DNA of 64,000 nucleotides from Heliocybe sulcata (GCA_004369045.1 ML213516.1:472703-536702); one strand, 5' to 3'. Numbered from the stretch's first letter, positions 1 to 12,559 are shown. Notes: generated by a model not told the origin, from the sequence alone. Program-made: numbers and translations.

Positions 1-564
1 CCTCTTTACGAAACGATCGCAACGTGCAGAACGACGCACACAGTTATTCCTGAAAGCCGGGTTATCTCAGGGAACTACGGGAATGGCTCCATAGGTAAAC
101 TTGTCCATGGATCACAACGAACACAAGCATGTTGCAGTTCTTGAGGTACATTTCTCTGATCTCTGATGGCGCAGTCAATCGCATACCTCGCACTTAACTC
201 ACAAGATCACTCATGCAGTCTGGGCTCTACAGACGTGCACAGAAGCCAGCACAATGACATATATATTCTGGAACAACAGGCGGGACATGCGAGGTAGACA
301 GAGGACGTGGTGGAAGAGCAGAGACAAGAAGTGGTGGCCATCGATATCGATGACGGAGATAAAACCACAAGTGTTATGGTATTGTCACCTGGCGCGTCAC
401 ATCAGTGGCGGTCACGTCTCCGTTGTGGCCACAGGCTCCTGAGGTTCCTGTGGCAAGACAGGAGACAGAGAGAGTCAATGAGAAGGTGACTATTAAATAT
501 TAAGCACCCTAATATAATCGGTGTTTATTTGAGTGGCATTCAGTCAGTCGATTGCAATCTGGAA
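1..564. other. no gene recognised
   Basis: Only short overlapping ORFs of about 60 codons are seen, with no recognisable domain. It may be the flank of a gene outside the window. No repeat or RNA gene was recognised. Confidence 0.4.
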
Positions 565-1029
565 CTAATCCATTTGCACGCAGTACTCAGATCTTAGGTA
601 TTTCATTTCGGCTGTGGAGTTAATGTACAGGTAAGCTTCACCCGCAATTGTGGGATGAATACCGTTGAATGCTGACTCTGAAGAAAGTAGAAGATGCTTT
701 TTAGGCATTATTGCGTTTATGCGTTCGGAACTGCACGTAACAGGATGCAAGGTATCACCCGTGCATTGATACGTAGCTGAAGGCTGACTTCCACCAACGA
801 CTACCCAGCGTCGCACACATCCTTCTTTAAACATCATTTGAGGAGTGATTTGGTCCCGCATAACCTCCAACTCGTGAAAAGGCATACAAAGATAGCCCAC
901 ACTTTCGCGTCGCCCAAGATACACTTGGCGATTAATGGGGAAACGGCGGTTCCGCAGTTCTGTAGCTCTGAATTCACTGGAAGCCAACAAAAGCCCCAAA
1001 TATACAATATAATACAAACTCAGCACCAC
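565..1029 (-). CDS. weak hypothetical secreted protein
   Basis: This is an uninterrupted 154-codon ORF of unknown function. The first roughly 22 residues are hydrophobic (LYYIVYLGLLLASS) and could act as a signal peptide. The remainder has five cysteines and no domain I recognise. There is no convincing intron and no homologous neighbour in the window to support it. It may equally be a chance ORF in a stretch that otherwise holds no gene. An overlapping 124-codon ORF on the plus strand is even less protein-like. Confidence 0.25.
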   Translation of the reverse strand: MVLSLYYIVYLGLLLASSEFRATELRNRRFPINRQVYLGRRESVGYLCMPFHELEVMRDQITPQMMFKEGCVRRWVVVGGSQPSATYQCTGDTLHPVTCSSERINAIMPKKHLLLSSESAFNGIHPTIAGEAYLYINSTAEMKYLRSEYCVQMD

Positions 1030-2488
1030 AATCAGAAGCGAAGACGACTCCAGATCAGCGTCAAGCTTGAACCGGGAGCACCATCACGGACGCAATACCT
1101 AGGGCCAGAGGATCGTCCATCTAGCTTCAAGAGGTATGCAGGATATTTCCGTGCCAGGACACATGACAATTTTGCAGCGAGAATGATCCGTGCTAGCCTG
1201 CGAGTAACTTAAGTTAAGTGGGCTGGCTGGTAGTGGAACTGGATATGCGAACCTGGAGCGCTGTCTGCCGTGAGGCTACTGGACGTCTGGTCCTTGAATT
1301 TGCATGATATATCCCCATCATATGGTTCTCGACCAGGTTGGTCCACGGCCTACACCGGGGCGAAGAATGGAAGCAGCTTCCGCCATATTGCCGAAGGCAA
1401 GGCCTAACCTTAGGTATGGTCCAATATTGTGCCAGCGCAAAATTGAGAGCGTATAATCTTAGACAAAATGAAATTGCTGGAAGGACTTACGCTCGTCTCA
1501 GTATACTGCGATGTCCCTGTATACCATGCGAACTTGAACGCGGGCCAATATCGTATTCAACGACCGCAGAGAACACTGTCAATCACAGATGAACTAGTAC
1601 CACCGAAGCTCGTGCGACAGAAAAGGGCAATGATCTTAGCCCGGGATGCGCACGCGATGCTGAGCGTCGATCATCGCAGTCCGGCCCTGCGGGATATGTA
1701 GCTTGAATCCTGGATCTGTGGTGCTTGCGGGAACGCGGCAAGGGTGCGTCAAAGAGTGTTCCTAAAATGTAGTTGAGAGATGAGGACCCTGTAGCCCGGC
1801 ATTGATGATCTTGAATGACGGTAGAGGAGTCATGTAGTACAAGTGTACGAGCAAGATGGCCTTGTCAATGGTCGCCACCAGTGACAAATCTCCCTCGGAC
1901 GGCATGCAGAGCAGCCTAATATGCGCATATTATCATACAAAAGCAAGTGGTAAAGAATATCCGAGATAGATACGCACCTGGAATACAGCTACTGCAATTC
2001 TCGAGGCGCATACGGAAGGGCTTTCTTCAAGTTGCCACCGTTGCCTCACGCCCGCCCAAATACCTCTAAATACACGCAAATAGCGGTAGCTTGCGAAATC
2101 CCGCACGTCCCTTTACAAATATTCAATATTCGGCAATCTGCAGTACTCTCACTGTAAGAGCCAGACTAGTATGCTTCAAAACTGTACTCGGCGACGCACA
2201 TAATTGTGCGAGAACCTGTCGGTTTCACCGCTCACAGTAGGACTGAGGACGGTCCGACGATCTTGCATAGAGCCTCCCCTTTTTTATGAACGTGCTTTAT
2301 GTTCTGAGATAGGTTACCCAGGCCTTCTCCTGACAGGTATGTTCGACATGCTCTCTATTCTAATACAAAGCAGGCGTGGTACCGGTGTCCGCCGAGTTAA
2401 ATCTCGAGGTGTCCATGAGGCAGTTCGAAGTTCTAAGTTTCCTGCGTCCAGGCCCCGTTCTCCCATCCTCCTCTGCTTACTATCCAGC
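1030..2488. other. no gene recognised
   Basis: About 1.46 kb upstream of the RING-finger gene with only short, compositionally unconvincing ORFs. It probably contains the promoter and 5' leader of that gene near its right end. No repeat or RNA gene was recognised. Confidence 0.4.
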
Positions 2489-4430
2489 ATGGTCTACTGC
2501 AACGGCCCGTTCTGTACCAACAAGTGGTTCGCTGACCATGCAGGGTTACAACAGCACATGTGGGGTTCGCCTCGCCACTCCCATTGCAAAGCTTGTAAAC
2601 GTGGATTCGTGGACAAGCGCGCTCTGCTCTCGGTAAGCTGCGTCTGTGGACATTTTGCATCGAGCTACTCATGGTGTGATACTTCTTTAAGCATAAGGAA
2701 TCAGTACATAGTTCATACAGCAAGTCCAAACGGTCATCAGGGTATTATTCAGGCTATCTTCTCTCGTCTGCGAGGCAAGTCCATGCAATATGTGTGATTC
2801 ATGCACCGTCCACTAAAGTCATGGCAGCCATTACTCCTCCAATGCTGGCATCGCTAGTTCGTCGACTTCGGTTGCCTCGAGCACTCCTACGTCGAGCCCC
2901 CTCCCAGTCGTTGCCAGATCAGAAGAGGAGCATCCTGTTGAGAAAGTCGACGAGGATGTCAAAGAGCACCCTTCAGACGATCCGCAGAGTAGCCCTCAGC
3001 ATGACCAATCCGGGCGTCTCGACCACCACTGCCACTCATGTTACAGAGCCTTCGATGATGGCAATATGCTGCAAGAGCACTACAAAGCGTCCGCTTTACA
3101 TCCTTCGTGTGCGGAATGTGATGTAGGGTTACCAGATTCCCATGCTCTAGCCGAGGCGAGTCTTCCGCGTGGGTCTGCGATAGAAGCATACTAAGTCGAG
3201 CGACTCTTCAGCATCGCTTGTCTATGCATCTGACTTTTTCGTCGGAGGTGATCAGATGCGTACTCGTGTATGTTGGCCCTATTGACGGATCTACTTAGGG
3301 CGGACCGGTTGATGACGGACATGAGTCTAGTGAGGAGGGGACCTTAACGCCGCAGACAGAGGCGGTCTACGGCGCTCAGGCTCCTTCTCCGCTGCAGCAA
3401 ACTGACAGCGCTACATTAGAGAGCGAGCTGGACGATTCGCAACAGCCTGCGGCTGGCGTGAGACAGGCTGCTGACAGTCTAGTCGGAAACCATCCGGTGA
3501 GTGCCTCGTTCGAATGATGACCACGCAAAGAGTGGACTGGTCGATATTACAGGAGGATATCTCCGGGAATTACGGTGGCGCTCTCGACGTCCCTGGGGAA
3601 CGTTTGGACACGAAGGCGCATCACGGTGACGAGCGCAAGACATTCGTCGGTGAAGTGGCACTCGCATCAGCAACATTGGCAGCAAGAATAGATAGCCCAG
3701 GAATAGTCAGTGGCCAAACAAATGGCTCATTCATATTCCCCATAGACGCCTCAACGTTGCGGCCTCCACCATCTCTAAAAATTGTGAATGAAGATGGCGT
3801 ACAGACGGATTTTGAGGATTCGCCGACAAGCGTGGATAACCTCTCGTCCCCTCCTTCTTCATTCACTGTTTCATTGTCTCCTTCTTCCGAGTACGCAGAA
3901 GGGGACGAGAAGCCAGTTTTTGAAGGGGTATTGGACGGTTCATCTCAGGCTTGCGCAGGGTCAGAAAGCACGGCTATATCTGCAGGTTCGATCGACTGTC
4001 TTACGCCTGTCGCGGGAGACACCCGTAAGTACAAAATACAGTGCATGTGAGATTAGCTCACGTACAGCCGCAGGCGTCACGATAGCAAACGTACTAGCCG
4101 GCCACCCAGATACTGAGATCACAGAGTCCCGACAGACTGAACCCACCACTTGCGTAGTCATCGCGACAACAGAAGAGGTTGCCTGTCAGACCACACCATA
4201 CCCGTCTCTTCGATGCAGACTGTGCCACGCCGATCCTCCAGAAGATGCCACTGCGACGATGTGTGGACATATTTTCTGCCATAGGTAAGCTCGCTGTTTC
4301 GATGCTCGGGCTATGCTAGATCTCGTTCGTTAGGTGCATCGTGAACAAAGTTATAGCGATGCCCGAATGTCCCTGCTGCCAGACGCCAACTCTTCTCTAC
4401 TGCTTGTTCAGGCTGAAACTCCATGAATGA
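2489..4430 (+). CDS. RING-finger protein with four N-terminal C2H2 fingers
   Basis: This gene encodes a predicted 527-residue protein, probably a ubiquitin ligase. Eight exons join in phase: 2489-2632, 2692-2774, 2819-3155, 3212-3247, 3299-3496, 3553-4024, 4068-4284 and 4334-4430. Two introns (2775-2818 and 3156-3211) begin with GC rather than GT. C2H2-like fingers use C4/C9/H23/H30, C33/C36/H49/H54, C147/C150/H163/H170 and C173/C176/H189/H194. Fingers 2 and 4 are completed only across introns, which supports the model. A Ser/Thr/acid-rich linker follows. A C-terminal C3HC4 RING uses C473, C476, C489, H491, C494, C497, C508 and C511. RING fingers generally recruit E2 enzymes; the C2H2 block may bind protein or nucleic acid, and the substrate is unknown. 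The start was chosen because it immediately precedes the first finger, although the frame is open further upstream. Confidence 0.82.
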
Positions 4431-5820
4431 GATGCTGGGACGCGGGCTAGCTCAAGCTCGCCTTCATCATAGAGCGGCCTTGGGACGGAACATATTCTTC
4501 GGGACTGCTTCTGTGCGGTACATCATTCCTCGCTATTCAGACCACATGTATATCAAAGTGTTGACTCAGAAGTGCGACTGAAAGTCCAGATAATGTATCG
4601 GTCGTATGCACGTCTGCGTCAATACATCGTGCCTATGTATAAGTGTACACACCAACTAGCCACACTAGATCTCTGAGCGACTATGGGCAATGTATGTTGG
4701 TGTTTTTTAAAGGATGTACACCACGGTTCCCGCAATTATGCATCGTTCTTCAGAATTCACTGTAACCTGCAGCGCAGAGACTTCATTGACTCAAATACAG
4801 CTCGACGAAAGCAAGGACAGCTGAAGGATGTCCTGAATCGCGCTGGGGTATCAGGTCATGTTGTCCTCGACAGTTCAACAGCACAAGCGCGTCGGAATTT
4901 ATCCACGCCAGGCACCTCTGAAAGATCACGAGCTCCTTGTCCTGTAATGTCTCGCAAGACCGGTGACGACCCCCGTGCTGCAGCTCGTATCCGGCACCTT
5001 CCTCATTGCTGTCGTCCTACCTGGATTGTGGCAGCGACTACTCTGTGGTGCATGTAGAATACCGGCTGGTCAGAGGGGGCTTCATATCTCCTGACGAGTT
5101 AGCAAAAGCAAAGAGGCTCTTACAAGTATTGACATCTCGACAGGCGGTGGTGCCCAAGCTGGAGCGACTTGACATCCGTGGCATGTGCTGGTCGAACAAG
5201 GACATACCTTACCTGCGGGATGCGGCTAGGGAGGGTCCTTTGCACTCTGTCCGGAGTTCCCGTGGAATGTCGTTCCGAACGAGGAAGCCAATCGAACGAA
5301 ACCCGGTGGAACGTGGAAATGAAACTTTGAACAGTGGAGGTGACAAAGTGGCAAGCCTTGTGCAGCGAGCTGAGGACCTGTTGCCGGGAGTTCGCGACAT
5401 CAGGTGCAATGCGAATTAGTGTTGTGCTCGCCGACAGTTGCATCAGACAGTAGGATGAAAAGCGTACTTCGAGGTACTTGATCAATATGGACCGCGGGTC
5501 ACTGGGCAAGGTACTGATAGCCCTTCGCTGTACTCGCTCCAAGTGGTCAATAGAGATGGGAGTAGATATGCTTTACACACTTCCAAGCTTCACTGCTACC
5601 GCAGCCCAGCTAACCTTGATAGAACGTCGAAGGAATATGCTTCAAAGTGTGACGAGCATGCACATAGAGCGAGGAGAAGATAAGACGATCTGAAGGCCCA
5701 CCATAGGATTCCTGTCCTTCCCAGAAAGAGTGGCCAGCGCGGTCGACGCGCCAAAATTCATGTTTGCGAGCGGTAGGCGTACTCATGATACAAACCAGCA
5801 AATGATAGATTATACATTTA
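4431..5820. other. no gene recognised
   Basis: Between the RING gene and SRP19 there are two overlapping plus-strand ORFs (4683-5057 and 5006-5419) without recognisable domains. The second has a leucine-rich, helical look (around 5090-5230) and could be a decayed gene, but there is no family match and no intron support. Confidence 0.4.
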
Positions 5821-6807
5821 TCAGCCTCGCACACGCACCACCTTCCGCTTGCCTTTCTGCGAAGCTCCTCCCGGACCTATCCCAGGCGTGCCCGGTGCAG
5901 GCTCCTGTGCGTTCATTCCCGCCTTCACGGTCTCCAATAACATGCCCGTAGGTAACGCAGGGGAATAAGCCGATACCCGACTCGCAAGTTCCGGCTCCGG
6001 CTGAGGCGGTAATGGCAGAAGCGCTTTCCCGGTCCTTTTGGGGGTTAACGGCGCCCTTGCCTTCGTCGCTGGCTGCTTCCCCTTCGCGGAGGGTGCAGGT
6101 TTCGGCGCAGGCGCTGCCGGGCCAACCTGGGTGATTGAGTAGTTGTAGGGTTCCTTTGGTACATTGTCAGGCTTCAGCTGCTGTATCTGGAACGCAATTG
6201 CTTCCAGCAGCTGTTTCTCTGCGGCGCATAAGTCTGGGGTCAAACCAGTAGGTTACGCGGACACGCACTGGTTTTGATGCGCCCATTCAAAAATCGCCCA
6301 TCCTTCTTCCATTGTATCCGAACTCTGCCAGGATTGTCCCAATCACGGGGGTGGGACTTCTGCACCTCATGCAGCGCCTGCAACCCGAGCCTAGTGCTCA
6401 CGTCCGCGATGTCCTTGCTTAAAGGCCACCAGACCGCCTTCGCCCTTGATATCCGCCGCTCCCCTCTTGAGTAAGACCGCTTAGCGTCGATATAGATGGG
6501 GTAAATACAAGTCCACCTGGGGCAGCTTTACTAGACGAAGATCGGATGGCGTGCAGAGTACGCACGACTTGTAAGGCGTGATGTCCGTTACGACGTTCTG
6601 GGGCCTCCCTATCTCTCCTGGGGGCACTCGGAATTGCGGCTGCGAGGGCGATGCTGGGCCAGCTGTCGGTTCCCTTGGGGCGGGCTCCTCGAAGTCGAGC
6701 TCTTCGAGGATGGCGCCTCGTGTACCGGTGTTGGGTAAAGGACGAGACGGAAGCGGAAGGTCCGTCTCGTCGTCGAATTCTTCGACCATTGCAGTTCTGC
6801 GAGACAT
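5821..6807 (-). CDS. SRP19 (SEC65): signal recognition particle 19 kDa subunit
   Basis: SRP19 binds SRP RNA and helps assemble SRP54 onto it for co-translational targeting to the ER. Three exons join in phase (6807-6566, 6516-6269, 6233-5821) to give 300 residues. The SRP19 core is clear: the segment WTCIYPIYIDAKRS, a Gly-Glu-Arg-Arg-Ile stretch, the AVWWPLSKDIADV motif, then PRDWDNPGRVR followed by QWKKDG. The signature Trp-Thr sits on the first splice junction. The protein has an acidic Pro-rich N-terminus, usual for fungal SEC65, and a Lys/Pro/Ala-rich basic tail ending in KGKRKVVRVRG that suits RNA binding. The start at 6807 is preferred over ATGs further upstream in the same open frame because MSRR begins the fungal-type N-terminus. 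A further ATG seven codons in (MVEE) is possible. Confidence 0.9.
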
Positions 6808-7088
6808 GTCGGTTGTTTTCGTGAAATGCAAGAAGCAAGGATAGCAGTGAAGGGATACTAGTGTCCGAGATGCGAACTCGGAAATGTGATGCGGAGCTTT
6901 CTTATGCGGTGATGTGGCTGTGAGCTTGTGGCGTGCTGTGGCGTGCCACACATATCATGTGCAACCCAACAAGTTCAAGAATAGTCGTCTATTGCTTCTT
7001 TATTTTCGTACAGACAGATCATCCATCTATCTACCCAAGTAAATAAGAAATGCCCGTGTCATGAAGGTAGTAGGGTCCAATATCGACC

Positions 7089-9141
7089 TCAAAGGCCGAC
7101 AGCAGTCCGCAATTTTGCGTAGTTGGGGGTACCAAGACCGGTGACCGGGTCCCAGCCTGACGTGGCGGAGAAACCATTGGTGCTGCAGCCAGGGTTGTCA
7201 CCTAGTAAAATCATACGGACATCAGCGCTCGTCCGTACCGCTTTCAATGATCACCACTCACCAGAAGTAACGTCATTGAACGCCGAAGCGCCCGTAGAGT
7301 ACAAGAACGGGTTCAAGAACCCAAGCGGGCTCATCCCCGCCGCAATCAGCTCGTCATTCAGCAGGGACACGATGCTGGCGAAGATGGGGCTAGAGCAACT
7401 CGTGCCAGCAACGCCCTCACGAGACCCGTCAACGACGATCGCTACGTTCTCGCCCTGAGCAGAGACGTCAGGGAACCCACGGCCGGAGCTGTTGAACCTG
7501 CCCGAGTTCGTCGAGCCGATCGAGCTAAGATAGCTCGAGACGGCGGAGCTCTGGTATGAGGGGACGCCCCAGTAGTTGCTGAATCCGCCTGAGGAGAAGT
7601 CGGCGGCAGTTTCCGGGTTGATGCCGGTCGTAGCACCGACGGAGGTCATGCTAAATTGGTCGGTCAGCATAGGTGCGAGGAGCGGAGAAGGATCTGAGAT
7701 AAAACGTACTATGGGCAGCCAGAGGGGAAAGTGGGAACGAAGTTCCTGCAGCTGCTGGACTGAGAACCAGAGACACCACCGTCGCCGGAAGCGAAGAGGA
7801 TAGAGGTACCACGGGCGCCGAGCTGCATGTAAGCATTGCAAAGGTTGCTATGCCTCTGTCAGCTGAAGATCGACGGGAGTAATGTTTTCGTGCTTACTTT
7901 GCCAAGGACCTAGAGACCGTGTTCTCATTTTGGCCGTACGACGTCGTCAAGACCTGTTGCGGCTGGTCCATGTCGAGGAGATAATTGATGATGTCCAAGA
8001 ATCCCTCGAGGTCGCCGTCCTGGAAGTCCTCACCAACGGAGATGAATGACGTGGGGACGCCGGTAGCAAGGCCGACGGTGTACTGAATGTCAAGGTTCTA
8101 CAGAACGAGCAGTCAGTTACGGTAGCTTTGCAGTACGCAGGACATGCCAACTCACAGCTTCCACACCAGCGTCATATCCGCTCTGGGGGTTCGAGCCACC
8201 ATCGATCGTCTCCAGCGTGAACGTCGTCGAAGACGAGATATCCGTGCGGTAACTTCTCAAGAAGGTCCTCAGATCAGCTTGGTTGGCGTACTGCTCGATG
8301 AAGCCGGAGACCGCGAGCCTGTTGGAGGACTCGGTGGCCGGAGTCGTGGGGATGCCGTACAAGTCCTGCAGGCAGGTAGGCGTGACCGTCCGCGCGCAGG
8401 ACGACGGGACAGCGGCGTCGACCGTGACGTTCTTGGGCGCCGGGGAAGACACCACGGGCAGGTGGGAGTACGGGTTCGGGAACCTATAGCAGAATTTGTC
8501 AGCAAGCAACGAAGCCTCAAAGGTATGAGAGTTGGACGTACGTGATGGTGGGGTGGACCAGGTCAAGGTGCCCGACGAGCTCCTGCGGGATCGAATACGA
8601 TAGCGTACGGACGGCCTGCTTGCCGGACTCAGAGTGGGTGAAAACGCTGAAGTCCGCGTCGAACAGCTCATTCGCCTTGCTGACTGGGATGGAGAACTGG
8701 AGCCAGTCGCCAGCAGGGGAGATCGTGCTGGCTGAGATACCCTCCGAGGAGAGCCACTGGTTCACAGCGTCCACGGACTCTTGTTTCGGCTTGACGTACT
8801 CCTCGACCTATTTGCCATCAAAAGGCGGCAATTAGCGTCGCGAGTTCAGACTACACTGTGGTATCTATCAAAAAGCGTACCTCCTGCTTCGACAAGTGCT
8901 GTCCATACAACGAGCTGCTCGGCGTGCTAACATCATACAGCGCCTTCTCAAGGCCAGCCATATCACCCTGCACGAGAGCGATCCGCAACTTCAGGTTCGC
9001 GTCGGGGGATGCACTACCCGACTTGACGTAGCCGTCTGGGACGCCGTCGCGCGACTCATGCAGGACGAGGTTGCGCGTAGCTGGGCTGGCGCAGGCCAAA
9101 GCTACGAGGGAGGCGATGAGAGCGGCGCGGAGGGCAACCAT
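7089..9141 (-). CDS. secreted sedolisin (S53) serine protease
   Basis: A pepstatin-insensitive acid serine protease of the tripeptidyl-peptidase/kumamolisin family that probably digests extracellular protein. Seven exons join in phase (9141-8881, 8807-8542, 8483-8156, 8097-7898, 7847-7710, 7650-7262, 7201-7089) to give 564 residues. There is a signal peptide at residues 1-19, then an activation propeptide to about residue 200. The catalytic domain carries Glu284 and Asp288 (VEANLDIQY, with the Glu-Asp pair formed across an intron), Asp374 in FASGDGG for the oxyanion hole, and Ser482 in GTSCSSP. The C-terminal part has the SGWDPVTGLGTPNY signature of the calcium-binding region. All key residues are present, so it should be active after autocatalytic removal of the propeptide. 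Whether it is an endo- or tripeptidyl-peptidase cannot be told from sequence. Confidence 0.94.
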
Positions 9142-10543
9142 GTCGACTGGTGGGTGCCGGAGAGTCTGAGGGACGACTGGGGAGCCATTTGGATGAGGAG
9201 GGGGAATTTATGGCAGACGAGCACTATCTCTGCGCGTGGCAGGCTAGCTGGTTCATGAGGAGGAGTTGCGCGACGGGTCGGGCCTGTATGAGGATCGCGC
9301 TTCTCGAGCACACGACTATAGTTCGGAATCTGCCTGGTCTGATAAAATGATGCGAGGGTTAAGTTGCTTGCATGAAGCCAGGATGGACCGCAAAGTCAGT
9401 ACCATCTTTTCCAAAACAGCTGCGGGGAGAGATGACGGCTCTGACGGCACGAGGAGTAGCGCTTCAACTCGCCGCTGCTGACCATGACCATATGAAAGCG
9501 TCGTATGAGCGCAACCCTTTCGCTATACCGGCGAGATAGACGATCATGATCCGTGTCTTCCACCTGGTTGAGACGCAACGACGGGTGCAGATAACGGTTA
9601 ATAGCTATTAATAGCCTGCGTGCACAAGATGCGATGGGATGAACCCAGTACCAGAGAGATAGCCAGGTTGTGGTAGATGAATAGGCGTCAATAGCCCGGA
9701 TGCGACTCTGTCCGTAGAAAGCATATTGTGCGACTAACATAGCAGGTATTACGCAACCTGATCATCCGTAGAGACCTTGACATAGACGAGGGTCTGTGAA
9801 GAGCATTAGAGGAGCTCACTGATATTGTCGACAAGTCATTGGGACTGCATGGTACTGGGAAACGGGTCCAAGAACCAGAAGGTACTAGCAGAGGAGAAGA
9901 GGACCTAGGAGGCTTGGAGGTTGGAGTGCAGCTGCGCTACGTGTTCGGGACGTGCGTTCTCACGCCACAAGGACACTGAGGAGTGACTTGAGTCACTTGA
10001 CACCTTTATCTTCCATTTCCAGGACACTAGGACGCGTGTGTTACGGAAGTGCTGCAAGATAGATGGCAGATACGATCTCAACAGCTACATAGCGTCAGGA
10101 TGCGTCCGGTTGCTAAATTGACCATTGCGATGCATTGAGGACGAAGCTCGGCCAGGCACTGCACCGAAGCTAGATGTGATTCAAACACTATCACAATTTA
10201 TTGAGTTTGCAAGGTGTTAACAGGAAGACGCAGACTGAGACTAAGACTATAGCGATGAATTTCCCTGGAAGATATTTGAGACGTTGGCAGAAGGGAAGCT
10301 CTGGAGTAGAACGGTCCACTGGATGGCTCACGCTAGACCACAAGAAACGGTCCACATAATGCCTTGGATTAGTATCAAATCATCACGTATCGCCAGGAGT
10401 AATTCAGATGTGGCTCGTTGAAGCGACCAGCGGGTAGTGTGACACATAGAGCATCACGTGCATTATCGTCACATCCATACTGTGACAGATCTTCAGCTGA
10501 GGCACGTTTGGCCGCATCGCCGAGTAGAAGCAGACATGTTATC
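9142..10543. other. no gene recognised
   Basis: About 1.4 kb between the sedolisin start and the MYND pseudogene. Nearest the protease it must contain that gene's promoter. The remainder has only short ORFs and no similarity that I can see to the other inverted arm. Confidence 0.4.
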
Positions 10544-11060
10544 GCGCCAGGACCAGGGAAGGCCAAGCTCAAGGCTACAGTCAAGTCACCTCCAAGCTGC
10601 CCAACGCGACGAGAAGCCTTCGCAAATGACTTTGATCAGTCAGAGGGATGGGATACAACGGTAAACATCCTATACGATTACTTTCGCCTTACATCTTGCA
10701 TCATTCTGACGATACTCCTTCAAAGATCTGATATGTTGCCGAGCTGAGAGAGCTAGACGTGCGTTGACCCAGCTTCTGCTTCATTCGAGTGCGTCGTCTC
10801 ACCCGATATCGAGGACCATGCTGAGTAAGATCGAGCTTGCGGAGGAATCCAGCAGGTTTTGTGGGTATCCTGCGCCCAACACCCTAATGCGGCTGGCAGC
10901 GGGAACGGTTCTCTTGCTCCATACACCTGCTGTGCACGAGGAGTCCTGCATCATCGGCCGGATATGCGACGAGGTATTCACGCCTAGAGAAACGCGATAC
11001 ATCCATCCATCGACGCACGGGACTGGCGCCCTATCGACTGAAGGAGATATTTTTTCTCGT
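10544..11060 (+). pseudogene. truncated MYND-finger gene copy (left arm)
   Basis: A relic of the gene found intact at 40027-42379 and 47743-50096. The N-terminus is recognisable (APGPGKAK in place of MPGPGK, then EGWDTTVNILYDYFRL) up to about 10690. It then jumps directly to the part matching residues near the end of exon 3 (IILTILLQ), so roughly 460 codons are missing. The start ATG is replaced by GCG. A one-base loss near 10740 breaks the frame, and the following exon (SKIELAEESSRF, NTLMRL) decays before the MYND finger, which is absent. The position and orientation mirror the intact right-arm copy. Confidence 0.82.
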
Positions 11061-11229
11061 CTCACTCTGGAAGACTTCTGCCCTCAGGTTCGTAAATAAC
11101 TCGCCTAATAATCAGCATGCGCGTAGCTGACTTCTTCCATCTGCGTACCAAGCATCGAGTGTCTCGTAACCGACCACACAAGAACACACAAACGAAGATG
11201 GTCCGTGCACACATCGTCCAGAGCGAATC

Positions 11230-12350
11230 GCCGATGAGTGACATCGAAGCTATTCTGGATTGACGTTTGACGATTTTCGAAGCACCTTGAGGCTTCCCTG
11301 TCAGCCACGTCCCGTGATCGACGCGTCTGCCGTTCCGCCGATGTATTTGAACTCCGCTGTCAGCCACCATGCCAGAGGGATATAAACCACCGCTGCTCTC
11401 CCTTCGCCCTCATCACTTCTCTTCTCTATTTCACTTCCACTTCACCTCGTCCTCCCGTTCCAGTCTTTTATCTCTCTGCGCACTCCAGAGGCCACAGGTG
11501 CCGGTATCCTGACCTCCAACTGCAGTGGTACGCGTCTCCCCGTTACTCTTCCTGTCTACTAAGTCCTGATTGCTTTCTTGTAGACGTCCGTCTTCCGTTA
11601 TGACATGGTAGCGAGCGGAGAGAAACGCTGATATCCAGGCAAGTGCAGTCCTCCTGAGCTATGATCTTGCGAAACCACCCCTGTGTGTACCCCTTCGGTT
11701 GCGTGGGCTAGCGTCCTGTTACGTCAAGAAGGACAGAAGACCTCGTGATTCATCGCATAAGCCGTTTCAGGAGCGAGGGTCGGGGGCAGGTGGTCAGAAT
11801 TCAGTGGCTGACACTTGCGTTATTTTAGGTTTTGCCCACGTCCTTGGACACAAGTAACAATATTTAGTACTTAAAGGCGAGTGCAGCTTCCACATTTGGT
11901 GCTGTTGATGAGATGTGGCAAGGGCTGGAGGGCAAAAGAGCCCGGTGGCTACCCCAGTCTTCTAGGAGGGTAATGGAGCCCGTTAGTTGATGGAGCTGGG
12001 CCAATGCTCGTACGGATCTAAACTGGGGTAAGACATGCCGAACTCATTAACGCCCTCTGCTGCCCGGGCTTGTTCTTGAGGGGAGACAGTCGAATACAGA
12101 CCCCACGGGCTGATCACCCGGTGTCGGGACGGAGAGTTCCACATTGTTGAATGCCGTACACGTCACATCCCATGAGCGGTGAACGAATGCGAAATGGATC
12201 GTTGGAAGCTGACACTAGCGTTTTTTCAGATCGCGTCGAGGTCAAGCGAGGCTCGAGTGTACGCGCTAGACAGAGGTGAGTCTCGCATTCTGGATCGTAC
12301 TATCAGGTACTGCGGCCATGTATCCGTATCTACATAAACACTTGGTCAAT
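11230..12350 (+). ncRNA. candidate spliced structured-intron RNA unit, copy A
   Basis: First of three copies of an apparent non-coding transcription unit. A TATAAA at 11381 follows a conserved block and precedes a pyrimidine-rich leader. Inferred introns are 11528-11583, 11639-11828 (190 bases, GC donor) and 11877-12239 (363 bases, GC donor). The exons between them are only about 48-55 bases and carry no conserved ORF. Introns 2 and 3 both begin with a GC(A/G)AGTGCAG sequence that is complementary to the GCTGACACT branch-point region near their 3' ends. Intron 3 also has a second stem (GAGATGTGGC with GTCACATCCC). This copy is the most diverged of the three, but the intron lengths are unchanged. 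The function is unknown; it could host snoRNA-like or other structured RNA. Confidence 0.5.
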
Positions 12351-12559
12351 CTTCGGCACAACGTAGAGAATCGTGCAGCTTCATATCGAGTGAGAATTGT
12401 AGTAATCTAGGCAAACGGAGGCTTTGGAACCAGACGTGGACGCTGTCTGCCACTGGTGGTGGGTAACAGGTATCGCAAGTCCAGCGGCAGCCTGTCCTTG
12501 CAACCTGGTCCCTGTCCCCACCTCTGCTGCGCATTCTCCAAGGTGACAAGCCTACCAGC

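Noticed and set aside
4683-5419. candidate F-box or LRR-like gene
   Set aside because: The ORFs have some leucine-rich helices but no F-box, no repeat period and no intron structure.
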